The notes under the pieces were generated by a model, which worked only from the letters and a program-made list of their open reading frames with translations, had not been told where the DNA came from and searched no databases. Both the position numbers and the translations under genes were made by a program. 64,000 nt of DNA from Piper betle. Lineage: Eukaryota > Streptophyta > Magnoliopsida > Piperales > Piperaceae. Each line of letters begins with the position of its first letter. Positions within the stretch are counted from its first letter, which is position 1. Below are positions 26,226 through 36,436 of this stretch, in pieces. The stretch lies in assembly GCA_033002965.1 (NCBI GenBank), contig JAURVB010006379.1, positions 1 through 64,000 of the forward strand, in the 5' to 3' direction.

Positions 26226-26864
26226 TCTCACTATGCTGCGCTGCCGTGTTTTGGCAGCGCAGGCAGCGTTTTTGTTTTTGGGCCGTTGGATCGAAATCCA
26301 ACGGCCCAAAATAAAATTCCGTTTTCCCCCTCCCCTCCCTGTTTCTCTTCCGGATTCCGCCCCTCGCCGGATTCCGCCGCGTCCTGCCGGATTCCGCTGC
26401 TGCCCGGCCCAGCCCGGCACCCCCAACCCCGTCCCGCCCTCGGCCCCGGCCCTGCCCGCAGCCACCCACCGCCCTCGCCTGCCGCCGCATGATTCGATCT
26501 CGGTTCCGCTTTGTTCCCCCCGGCCGCCACCATCCGCCCCAGCCCCCGCCCGCAGCCGCGGCCCCCCGCCCACCGCGTTTCCCCCTCACCACTCCCCCTG
26601 CCCGGGCCAGCCGCGGCCCCCTCCCTCGCCCGGCGCCGCGGCGCACCCCCCGCCCCTGCCAGCAGAAGCATCGCCCCCATCCCCACCCGCAGACGCGTCG
26701 CCCCCGTCCCCGCCCGCAGGCGCGGCCCTCCCCCACGCCGCGGCCCCCAGCCCCCGCGGGCGACGCGACGACAGTGTTGCCAGCGAACGGCCGGCGGCGA
26801 GGTGGCCGGAGGCGACGTCGCCGGCGGTGGGGTGGCGCGGCGAGAGAGAGCGGGGGGAACACGG

Positions 26865-27235
26865 GAGGGTAAAATCGTAATAAAAACTTTACTCGGTCCT
26901 GACTCGTGTTAATATTACGAAATAAATTTAAAAAATAAATTTTTTTATAATAAATACTTGATTCGATCTCGCACGAGATCGAGTCAATATTATGAAATAA
27001 ATAAAAAAAATAAATTTTTTTATAATAAATACTTGATTCGATCTCGCACGAGATCGATTCAATATTACGAAATAAATTTAAAAAATTAAAATAATTTTGT
27101 AATAAAAACTTTATTCCGTCCCACACGAGACCGGCGCCGTACATTTCCCACCAGGCCCATCCAGCCCCGAGGCGGTGACATTGTTGGCCAGCGGGCTGCC
27201 TGCCGCAAGGTCGCCGGCAGGGGGTGGCGCGCCAA
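26865..27235. repeat. Internal direct repeat, copy 1
   Basis: This block, containing ACTTGATTCGATCTCGCACG, GAGATCGAGTCAATATTA, CCCATCCAGCCCCGAGGCGG, TGACATTGTTGGCC and GCAAGGTCGCCGGCAGGGGG, recurs at 27560-27890 with few differences. Within each copy the palindromic word GATTCGATCTCGCACGAGAT is itself present twice, about 80 bases apart. Confidence 0.8.
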
Positions 27236-27559
27236 AAAAATGAGGAAGAAATAGGGGAGAGTATTTTGGTAATAAAAATTTTACTTAATCGGACTCGAGT
27301 TAAAATAATTTATTACGGAATTATTTTATTTTTTAAAATTTATTTTGTAATAAAAATTTATTCAGTAATAAAGTTATTTTGTAATAAAAACTTGACTCGG
27401 TCCCGCACATGATTCGATCTCGCACCCAATCCCTATTGTGGACCGTTGGATCTAATCCAACGGTCCACAATCAACCCACCCCATCCCTCCCCCTCCCCCC
27501 CCACTTTCAGCCTCCCGTCACCGCCCCTGCCAGCCGCCGTCGGCCCCTGCCCGCCGCCA

Positions 27560-27890
27560 TTACGAAATAAATAAATAAATAAAAAAATTTTATAATAAAT
27601 ACTTGATTCGATCTCGCACGAGATCGAGTCAATATTACGAAATAAATAAAAAAATAAAATTTTTTATAATAAATATTTGATTCGATCTCGCACGAGATCG
27701 ATTCAATATTATGAAATAAATTTAAAAAATAAAATAATTTTGTAATAAAAACTTTATTCGGTCCCACACGAAACTGGGGCCGCACATTTCCCAACAAGCC
27801 CATCCAGCCCCGAGGCGGCGACATTGTTGGCCAACGCGCTGCTGGCGGCAAGGTCGCCGGCAGGGGGTGGCACGAACTCGCCGGCAGGGG
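27560..27890. repeat. Internal direct repeat, copy 2
   Basis: Second copy of the block at 26865-27235, same orientation, about 650 bases away. It continues into GGGGGTGGCGCGGCGAGAGA and GGGGGGAACACGGGAGGGTA, words also found at 26826-26870 just before copy 1. Confidence 0.8.
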
Positions 27891-28319
27891 GTGGCGCGGC
27901 GAGAGAGAGCGGGGGGAACACGGGAGGGTAAAATTGTAATAAAAATTTTACTTAATCGGAAATAGGGGAGAGTATTTTGGTAATAGAAATAGGGGCAGGG
28001 TGTGGGTGGCGGCAGGGAGGTGGTCGGCAAGCAGCGGCGTCAGCGGGGAGCGAATCAAATTTTTATTTTAGATTATTTTATTTTAAAATTTTATTTTATA
28101 AAATTAACTTGAGAGTCAGGAGCAAGTCAAGTTTTTATTTTATTATATTTTATTTTTAAAATTTATTTCGTAAATTTGACTCGAGTTAGGAGCGAGTCAA
28201 ATTTTTATTACGAAAATGCCATTGCTCCTTCTTTCCCGGTGTTTTGTGGCGCCACCGCCGGCGGTGAAGCAGGTGACACCGGCGAGGAGGTGGCCAGTGC
28301 AGCAGACGGCGGGGAGGAG

Positions 28320-28720
28320 CTTGGTCGACGGGCGGGGCGGCGGCGAGGGTGGGGGCGAAACGGGCGGCCGGGGAGGGTGGCGAAAACAGGGCAGGGGCGG
28401 GCGGGGCCGCGGCGGGGGTGGGGCGAAACAGGCGGCGGGGGGGGCGGGGAACCGGGCAGGGGGCGGGCGGGGGCGAGGCGGCGGAGGGGGCAGGGGAAAC
28501 AGGGGCGGTGGGGGGGACGGCTACGGGCAGGGGGTGGGCGGGGGCGAGGCGGCGGAGGGGGCAGGGGAAACAGGGGGGAAGGCTGCGGGCGGGGGACGCG
28601 GCGGCGGACGGGGCGGGGGGTGGGGGCAGGGCTGCGGGCGGGGGCGCGGCGGCAGACGGGGCGGCGGTGGCGGGCGGGGCGGCGGAATCCGGCAACGCCC
28701 TGGGCAGGAGAAAACGTGGG
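28320..28720. repeat. G-rich tandem repeat with G-quadruplex potential
   Basis: The plus strand is strongly G-rich with dense runs of three to eight G. A unit containing GGGCGGGGGCGAGGCGGCGG and GGGGCAGGGGAAACAGGGG is repeated with a period of about 73 bases near 28456 and 28529. The opposite arm of the same element (26330-26760) is C-rich on the plus strand. Confidence 0.75.
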
Positions 28721-28826
28721 GAGGGGGGAAAAACAAAGGATGGATTTGGACCGTTGGATTTTGATCCAACGGTCCAAATCCAAAACGCTGCCTGCGCTAC
28801 CAAAACACGGCAGCGCAGCACAGTGG

Positions 28827-28831
<5 letters not shown>

Positions 28832-28880
<49 letters not shown>
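28832..28880. repeat. (TA)n tract, right border of the inverted-end element
   Basis: Forty-eight bases of uninterrupted TA begin directly after the right inverted repeat. Confidence 0.9.
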
Positions 28881-28883
<3 letters not shown>

Positions 28884-29414
28884 CCAGAAATATCAATGAA
28901 ATTATCCAGCCTGATTGAATAATTGGTACTCAAAAAGTAATAATGAAAGTTTAACATACGGAGGTGAGTACCATATCTCGCATTATATTATATATACACC
29001 CGAGTTGCACGACTCGGCTGATTCCGAGTGGAATTGGCCGATTTAAATCGGATCGGCGTCGTGCCGATCCGATTTCGGCCGAATCGACCTCGAAATCGGG
29101 CGATTTCGCCCGATTCCTACCCATTTAACTCGGAATCAGAATCGGCCGATTTAAATTGGAATCGGTTTTTTAGTAAATTACTAAAATACCATAGGTATGA
29201 TTTTTATTAAATTATTTAAGCATGGGTAAAATTGTAATTTAGATTTTAAAAACCTAAAATCATACCCCTCGCCCCGCTTCCGCCGTCGCTCGCACCGCCG
29301 CCCTCCGCCGGCTTCCGCCGTCCGACCTCAGCTCTGCTCGACCTCGCTGTGGAGCGCAAAGGCGAGGAGTTCGGGTGGAATCGGTGGCCACCCTCCGCCG
29401 CGTTCCGCCGTCCG

Positions 29415-32369
29415 TGTAAAACCCATGATTCGAGTTAGGGTTTTATATTCAGAACCGGTCGGGTCGACCGTTATTTTTCGAGTTGAGTCAGTTTCAGGAC
29501 ACGTGTACCGAGCCGACGCCGGTCGCGTGTATGAGCTATGAGGGTCATGCGTACCCAAGTATATGATGATAACGTCATGAACACAGCAGAACAGAATGAG
29601 TTATCAGAATATATGAGAGTATGCCAGTGATTTTTTTATTTATTTTTATATACAGTGGATCGTAGAATTAGTTTTAGGCCGTTTACCGCATTAGGACGCG
29701 TTACGGGCATTTTGGGTGGGTTGATAGTTTTAGAGCATATAATTATGATGTTTCGGTGTTATTGATTTTACAGGATTTTTCCCGATTTTTAGGGATTTTT
29801 TTAGGATTTAATACGACCTGGTTATTATACTTGACTCGAGCCGGAGACGAGTCAAGTATTATTTACGAAATTGCCACCCAACCCTTCTTCTCCACCCCCG
29901 ACCTTTCTCCCCCACGCCCAAACCGTCACCATCGCGCCGCCCCTGTTCGCGCGCCACCGCCGCCACGGCCGACGCCGCCTGGCCGCCGTTCGACGCCGCC
30001 CAGCCCAGCCACGGCGTCGCCATGCTGCCCCGACCAGGTCCGGCCCCAATCGGGCCGCCGTGACGCCGGATTTGCCGTGCATAGCGCCGCGGCTAACTTT
30101 TGGGCGCGTCGTTGATTTCGCCGCCGGCGACCGTCGCCGCCACGATCAGGTGGCCGCCTCAGCACCAGCGACCACCCAGTGACCCTCCCCGACCGGAACG
30201 GAGGCCAACGCCGCCCATCCCGGCCGGATCTAGCCACCGATTGCGCCGCGGCTCTGTTTTGCCGTTTTCCGGCGAGCCGCCGCCTCCATTGGTCACGCTG
30301 ATGTCATAGATGAGTCGGGCTCGCCGAGCCGGTTCCAATGGTACCCTACATGACCCCTATCCAGCTAGTAGATACCACCGGCAATTTTCGCCGGAAAACC
30401 GCCGGAAGTCGCCGGAAAACCGCCGGAAAATCGAAAATTCTGGAATTCGCCGGAATTCACCGGATCTTCCGCAAGGCTCACCCAGTGGAGCCCGATCGAG
30501 CTTCGGACGCCGATGAGCGCCGAATTTGAGCTCCGAGACGCGCGACGGAACCCTAGCCGTCGCCGATTGCCGACTACGTGAGGTATAATTACCTCCGATT
30601 GAGTTATTTAAAATTGATTATGATTGTTAGTATACCATGCTAGAATTGAATAATTGTCATGATAAATATATGAGTATGAGTGTAGTGATGATTGCATGAT
30701 GCAATTAATTGAGAATGAATAGTGAATGATCTAATGAGGTAGATCGAGTTGAGCATGCTAATCGAGTAATGTAGCTTAGGAAAATATAATAAAATTGGTA
30801 GGAATAGGATGAGTTAGAATTATTTTCATATTTATGATTATTGATTGTGATTGATATTTATTGAGTTTGATGCATCATGTAGTTAGCGGGCGTTAGTATT
30901 TAGTTTTGATGTGTAGGTACGGAATAGGAGCTCGCCGCCTAGGCGCGATGCCACGCTTGGAGCTTCTACCAGGTCCGTTTAGGACTCGTCTTGTTTTACG
31001 CTCTTCCATTGTATGTTTATTTTATTATTGCAGGGCGGGTTAAGTGGCGTTTTATTGGATCCCACTTAACTCGGGCCATTTAATCGAATATTTTCCGGAT
31101 TAATAACCCCTCGAGGATGAGATCCCTCGAGGATGATTTCGAAAACAAGATCCACCACAAGTTGCCTTCGGGCCTATTATATGAATCCCTTCCCAGGCCT
31201 ATATATATAGTTTTATCGAGTTTTCAGTGAGACGAGAGATGGAGAAACCGACTGCACGTACCATGCAGAGGATGCCGTGACAGTCAAAGCGGGCTCTGGA
31301 TTAGTGCCAGCGGACTGTTCCATTCCCGAGGGATCCTGACAACTCCGCGTTTGAGTTCCTCACACCCGGAGAACGTGGAGGTTTACGGGTACTGTTTAGT
31401 ACAGCGCATGTCCGGACTTGTGGTTCAAAGGGTACTAAAGGCGACTGCCTGAGAGTACTCGGCCTTCGTGCTCAAGGCCAGGAGAAATATGGAGGTACGG
31501 AGAGGGCTTAGGATAAAGTTTCACGAGAAGTACTGAAAAAGAAGTGCTGAGAGTAGCACAGTACCAGCAGCAGAATAAGTTCGGGATGCTACCGGGTCTG
31601 CAGCCCAGTGGCTCCTCAGTAGTGCCCTTCAGAGTGTTCTCGAGGAAGTATGATGATTTTCTTTCAGATGAGAGTTTGCTCTCATAGCCAGTTTGTTATA
31701 GTTATTTTATTTTCCGGACCAGTAACGCTTGTTACTGACGTTTTTCTTATATATATGTAGGTGATAAGCACGAGATGGATGGAGCCAGCTTGGACGGAGG
31801 AGCAATGAGGTCTTCTGCACACACACATGTTAGGTTTTTGAATGTTTAATTTTGTGTTATTATGTTATTATATTGTGAATGACTATGATTAAATGTTTGA
31901 GCATGATGATATGATATGAATGAAATGTTAAGACACGATAACGAATGAGAATATGATCAGAGTGCGCAGCGAATGTGTGGGTTGAAACCCCAGCTTCAGA
32001 ATGAATTCATAATATATTAGATTTTGTGTGAATGAAATCATGGATGCATGTGTATATATTTATACATGTATATATATTATTTTGACAGGGTGGACCCTAA
32101 TTGCACTTTTAGGGGAAACTCTGTCCGTTATATTTCAAAATTTTTATTAATTTTTATCGTGATTGTGTTGGTGTGAAATTTGATTTGCATGTCATTCATG
32201 TAGTACCATGTTAGGGTTTTGTGTATTCATCCATGCATTGCGAGTTGTATCTTCATCTTAAGACGCCGAGATTGGATCCGCATGAGTTAGGTTCGGGTTA
32301 GCCGACCTAACCGGGGCCTGTAACATGCCGGTTCGGTTCACGAGCGTGAACCGGATTTGGGGTGTTACA
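29415..32369 (+). mobile_element. Solo LTR, gypsy-type, with perfect 5-bp target duplication
   Basis: It starts TGTAAAACCC and ends GGGTGTTACA, and GTCCG flanks it on both sides (29410-29414 and 32370-32374). TG..CA ends with a 5-bp duplication define an LTR. At 2,955 bp with no primer-binding site, polypurine tract or pol genes, it is a solo LTR left by recombination between two LTRs. The length and the long GC-rich part at 29880-30560 suggest a Tekay/Del-type chromovirus LTR; this family guess is not proven. The perfect duplication implies a younger insertion than the decayed relative at 25471. Frames open at 29756-30529 are not genes. Confidence 0.88.
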
Positions 32370-32559
32370 GTCCGACCTCAGCTCCACCCGACCTTCCGAC
32401 CACGCCACCGCCCTCGCAACTCCGCCTCCGACAGGTGGCCGGCCGACAGCACTGCGGAGTGTGCTGTGGAGCGCAAAGGCGAGGAGTTCGGGTGGAATCG
32501 GCGGCCGAACGAAAATTTGGGTAAATTTGGATTTTTTTATTGAAATTGAATGTTGTGAT

Positions 32560-32970
32560 GTGCGAATTGTTATCTATGATGTGCTAATTGATTAATATGA
32601 TGTGCAAATTGTGATGTCCAAATTGAAATTTTGTGCGGATTTGGGATTTTTTTATTGCTGATTTGGGATTTCGTTGACTTAATTGTGTGTGCTGCAAATT
32701 GTGATGTGCGAATATGTGCTATGTGTAAATTGTGATGTGCAAATTGTGATGTGCGAATATAGCTTGGAAGTCTTGAAAATTTGCTTGGTAGTGGTCCGAT
32801 TGATGATGAATTTTTTGGTGTGCTACTGTTGATATGCTAGGGTTTTTAGGAACTGTAATTGACAGTTTTTGCAGTTAATTGTCTTTGCCTTGGTGTTCAG
32901 TTTGTTGTCTTTGTGAATGGGATACCATTTGATTGAAAATTTGCTTGGTAGTGGTCGGATTGATGGTAGT
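32560..32970. repeat. Short direct repeats inside the hAT-like element
   Basis: The word AATTGTGATGTGC recurs several times between 32620 and 32760, and GAAAATTTGCTTGGTAGTGG occurs near 32775 and again near 32936, both followed by TC.GATTGATG. Confidence 0.75.
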
Positions 32971-33058
32971 TGTAGATTCCGGAGTTCTCTTTGGCTGCAA
33001 ATTTAACTACAGAGTCATTTGAAGTTATCAAAATTTCGAGATATCAGTCACAGGGAAG

Positions 33059-33565
33059 ATGGATTTTGGATGGGAATATGGCACACCACTTGATGCATCT
33101 AAGAAGCAAGTCATCTGTAACTTTTACGGAAAAACCATAAGTGGAGGGGTATATCGCTTCAAGCAACATATTGCTGGACTCAAAGGAAATGTTGCTGCTT
33201 GTAAGAAAGTTCCTGAAGCAGATGCACAAAAAATAAAAGATTATTTCAAAGGTGTGGAAAAGGCCAAGAAAGAAAAACAAAGGATTAGAGAAGAAATAAG
33301 GTCATATGGTTTGAATGACTCAGATATGGAAGAGATGGAAGTTCGGGAGCAAAGTGTTGGGTGCTCTAAGTCAACTACGTCTGATGGTTTGTCTTTGCCT
33401 CCTGAACCTGAGGGACTTCATATGAGTGGGAGTTCTATGCCTCCTTTTACACAGGGGTCTCGTGTTGATGCAGATGATAGTTCTACTCTTCCCATTGGTG
33501 ATAATAATTCAGACTCCGAAGATGCTTTAGATGATGAATTAGATGATTTAGTAATCACTATGTAA
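33059..33565 (+). CDS. BED-type zinc-finger ORF, remnant of a hAT transposase
   Basis: The 168-aa frame begins MDFGWEYGTPLDASKKQVIC and continues CNFYGKTISGGVYRFKQHIAG and NVAACKKVP, the N-terminal BED-like DNA-binding region found in plant hAT transposases, where it recognises the element ends. The usual second zinc ligand of CNFC is Tyr here. After about residue 60 come a Lys/Glu-rich stretch, then a Ser/Pro-rich part, then an acidic tail (SDSEDALDDELDDLV). The catalytic core and the hATC dimerisation domain are absent. It is a 5' coding remnant of an internally deleted element, or a small protein that could still bind the ends. Its place inside matching terminal repeats supports the transposon origin. 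Confidence 0.7.
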   Translation: MDFGWEYGTPLDASKKQVICNFYGKTISGGVYRFKQHIAGLKGNVAACKKVPEADAQKIKDYFKGVEKAKKEKQRIREEIRSYGLNDSDMEEMEVREQSVGCSKSTTSDGLSLPPEPEGLHMSGSSMPPFTQGSRVDADDSSTLPIGDNNSDSEDALDDELDDLVITM

Positions 33566-34124
33566 AATTGTGCTGAAGATTCATTTTTTGGACTTGTATT
33601 AATGTCTTGTTGTTATTATTTGATAGAACATAGATGATGATATATGAACATTGTGTATATACTTATGACATTGTGGTATTCTGATGATAAATTGTGATGC
33701 TCTTTTAGGTATGTAATTATATGAAATTGTGTTCATTACATAAAGAGTATGTTCTTCAGGTTTGCTCTTATTTGAATTACATAAAGAGTATGTTCTTTCA
33801 GGTATGTTCTTATTTGTTCTTTCAGGTATGACTCTACCGTTGTATTGTCATAATTACATACCTTTATGATTGTTGTATAAATACTTGAATTTGTGTATTT
33901 ATGTTGAGAAATTATATAATTATGTATTTCAGGTATTTCTGTTATGAGTTGGCAAATTTTTGTATATGACCGATTTGGACCGATTCAGGCCGATTCAACT
34001 GAACCGATTCCTGGCCGATTCAGACCGATTCCGATTCCAACTCCTTGGAAAACCAATTCCGATTCCGATTCCAACTCCTTGGAAAACCAATTCCGATTCC
34101 GATTCATGCAACCATGATACACAC

Positions 34125-35531
34125 GCAAAGGACTATATCATAATAACTGGTAGAGAGATCAGAGAATCGCTAAGAAGACTAAATCAGAGGGAATAAATAT
34201 AAAGACTAGTATAAAACATCTCTTCAAGAGGATCAAGAGTTTGAATCCCATTAATATCAATTTCTAAAAAGAAAATAATAGTAAAATTATCTTTTATGGT
34301 ATTACGTCACAAGTTTAAACCCTACTAACTTTAATTTCTAATTTCCTATTAATAAGAGTTTATCTCATTGTCTTAAAAAAGTATAATTTAAAAAATTAAA
34401 TAATTATAATTCATCTTTTCTTTCAAATAAAATATATCTTTAAAGTCAATCACATTTTATATTTAATATATTAAATTATTTCAATCTATTTTATTATTCA
34501 ATAAAATTTATATATTAAATTTAAATTTATCATGCATAAGTTGTGCATGACGCAACATCTATATGTATATATAGAAGAGTAGATGTTGTCTAAGCTCTAC
34601 AATTAAAAGGAACATATTAGACTAATCTAACAATTTTATGATTGAAGTGATTCTAAATATAAATAATTAATAAAGAAGGATTGATGTATAAGGATTTCTA
34701 ATTCATATTAGTACGTGTTCTTCCATAGATATATACATATTAAACCACATACCGAGATTTCAATGTAATAATAATAATATATAGACCACCCTTAGATTGT
34801 TTAGAAAATTTTAGAGGTAAAGCAATATTCAATGGTAGAGATTGCATCGACAAATGAACGTTGCTTTAATATTTTTTAAATGAGAAAGAGTAAAATAATA
34901 AAAATACTTGAGTTTTTATTAAATATGTAAATTTTAAAATAAATATTTAATGAGTATATTCCTAAGATGTCATTATTATACTATAACAAAGGAAAACAAT
35001 CAAATTTATTTGTCAAGTGTCTTTCATTACTTTATTGTCTTTTATTAATTCATCTAAATTTCTAAGTATCTCTTATTATTATTTTACAAATTCACCCTCT
35101 CTTTTTAGAATGCCTATATACCTGATTTCAGTTGTTGATGTAATTTAATAGTCTATATTGTTTTTCCTAAAAAAATTACCTAAATTCATTAAAAAATTAA
35201 AATAATCGTGAGTCCTTACATGTATATATATATATATTTTAATTTAGGTTTTTATTCTTTTTAGTTATTTGAAGGAGGTTAAATGTTGTTTGAGTTGAAT
35301 TAGATAACTTATTTACTTTAAGATCTTTATTATTGTTAATAGTTATTTATAAACACATGATGAGTTAAATAAAACTTTTATACATTTTTGTGTTCATTAT
35401 AAAAATAAAATTTACCAAATCTAGTTACAGTTGAATTAGATTTTTCAATATATATCACAATTAATTAATATATTCATGATAAGAATGGATAAAAATTACA
35501 AAATTATACTAATAAATATAATGACTTCCTA
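34125..35531. other. AT-rich stretch between two hAT-like elements
   Basis: No gene or element border was found. Microsatellite-like TATATG and TATATA runs occur near 34560 and 35223. Confidence 0.5.
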
Positions 35532-35539
35532 GGTTGTAT

Positions 35540-36428
35540 CATAGTTGAAAAAATTGGCCGATTCCGTGCGGAATCGGCCGATTTAAATCGGATCGGCGTC
35601 GCGCCGATCCGATTTCGGGCCGACTCGGTCGGCCCCGAATCGGGTCGTGAATCGGCCCGTTTCGGCCGATTCCGACCGATTTAAATCGGAATCGGAATCG
35701 GCCGATTTAAATCGGAATCGGTTTTTTAGGAAATTACCAAAATACCCTAGGTATAATTTTTATTAAATTATTTAAGCATGGGCAAAATGGTAATTTGGAT
35801 TTAAAAACCCCGATTCCGCCGCCGCGTTCGCTCCGCCGCCCTCCGCCGCGCTTCCGCCCGATTCCGCCGCGATTCCGCCCGATTCCGCCGCGATTCGGCC
35901 GCCCGACGCTCCGCCCGACCTTCCGACCACCCCACCGCCGTCCGACGCTGCGCCCGTTCCGAACTCACCTTCCGCCGTCCGACGCTTCCGCCGCGATTCC
36001 CCGCGCTTCCGCCGGCCGACGGTTCGTCCGACCGGGCTGCCGACATCGCCGCCGCGAGGCTCGCCGCCGACCGGGCCGCCGGCGGCGGCGGGGGGTAGAG
36101 AGGGGAGGGTGGCATTCTCGTAATTAAAAGTTGACTCGAGTCTAACCCGAGTCAAAAATAATAATTAATTCTAAATAATTTTAAAAAATCTTAAAAAATA
36201 TTTAAAAAATATCATAAACTATAATACATAGAATAATATAAAAATAACATCAATACCCAATTTTAATATATTTATATTGTAAATTGTCAAATTATTATAT
36301 ATGACCGATTAAATTAATTTGGACCGATTCAACTGAACCGATTCTTGGCCGATTCAGACCGATTCCGATTCCGATTCCGATTCCATGGAAAACCGATTCC
36401 GATTCCGATTCCGATTTATGCAACCATG
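35540..36428 (+). mobile_element. 889-bp non-autonomous hAT-like element with perfect 8-bp target duplication
   Basis: The ends are CATAGTTG and, inverted, CATGGTTG. The octamer GGTTGTAT flanks the element on both sides (35532-35539 and 36429-36436). Short CA-starting inverted ends plus an 8-bp duplication define hAT transposons. Subterminal regions are packed with the word CCGATT / AATCGG, more than twenty times in all, probably the transposase-binding sites. The middle is an AT-rich arm, a GC-rich island (35810-36100) and the TTGACTCGAG..CGAGTCAA motif. There is no ORF for a transposase; frames in the island are compositional. The perfect duplication marks a fairly recent insertion. Confidence 0.88.
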
Positions 36429-36436
36429 GGTTGTAT

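Larger units (their letters stand above)
26223..28831. mobile_element. 2.6-kb element with long inverted ends inserted in a TA microsatellite
   Basis: The left end (26223-26308) and the right end (28741-28831, other strand) are inverted repeats of about 85 bases sharing the block TGCTGCGCTGCCGTGTTTTG, then GCGCAGGCAGCGTTTT and CCGTTGGAT..ATCCAACGG. Each end can also fold on itself (GCTGCGCTGCC / GGCAGCGCAG; CCGTTGGAT / ATCCAACGG). TA microsatellites flank both ends exactly. Rice Micron MITEs are known to lie between (TA)n tracts, so a TA-targeted DNA transposon is the best guess. A third CCGTTGGATC..ATCCAACGG hairpin at 27437-27467 suggests a composite of two elements. No transposase frame is visible. 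The long GC-rich frames inside, open on both strands, are compositional. Confidence 0.65.
29002..34116 (+). mobile_element. Larger hAT-like element, interrupted by a solo LTR
   Basis: The left arm (GAGTTGCACGACTCGGCTGATTCCG, then AATCGGATCGGCGTCG and AATCGG..TTTTTTAGTAAATTAC) and the right arm (GACCGATTCAGGCCGATTC.. ending GCAACCATG) match the two ends of the 889-bp element at 35540. The flanks ATACACCC (28994-29001) and ATACACAC (34117-34124) agree at 7 of 8 positions, an imperfect 8-bp target duplication as hAT elements make. The interior carries a GC-rich island, a 2,955-bp solo LTR (29415-32369) and a BED-finger ORF (33059-33565). Without the LTR it is about 2.15 kb, too short for a full transposase, so it is a defective copy. 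Confidence 0.68.

Noticed and set aside
26002..27144. Long minus-strand open frame of 380 codons and several overlapping frames of 120-215 codons
   Set aside because: They are open on both strands at once, in GC-rich repeat DNA with almost no stop-forming words, are made of Pro/Gly/Arg/Ala, and run through the (TA)n tract and the AT-rich direct repeats. No domain is visible.
26865..27890. Regularly spaced repeats examined as a CRISPR-like array
   Set aside because: The genome is a plant genome, the units are long and the spacing and spacer pattern do not fit. They are internal transposon repeats.
28176..28957. Overlapping frames of 180-249 codons on both strands
   Set aside because: Same reason: low-complexity GC-rich arm of the inverted-end element, running into the (TA)n tract.
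29756..30529. Arg/Pro-rich frames inside the solo LTR
   Set aside because: They lie within an LTR, overlap on both strands and have no recognisable domain.
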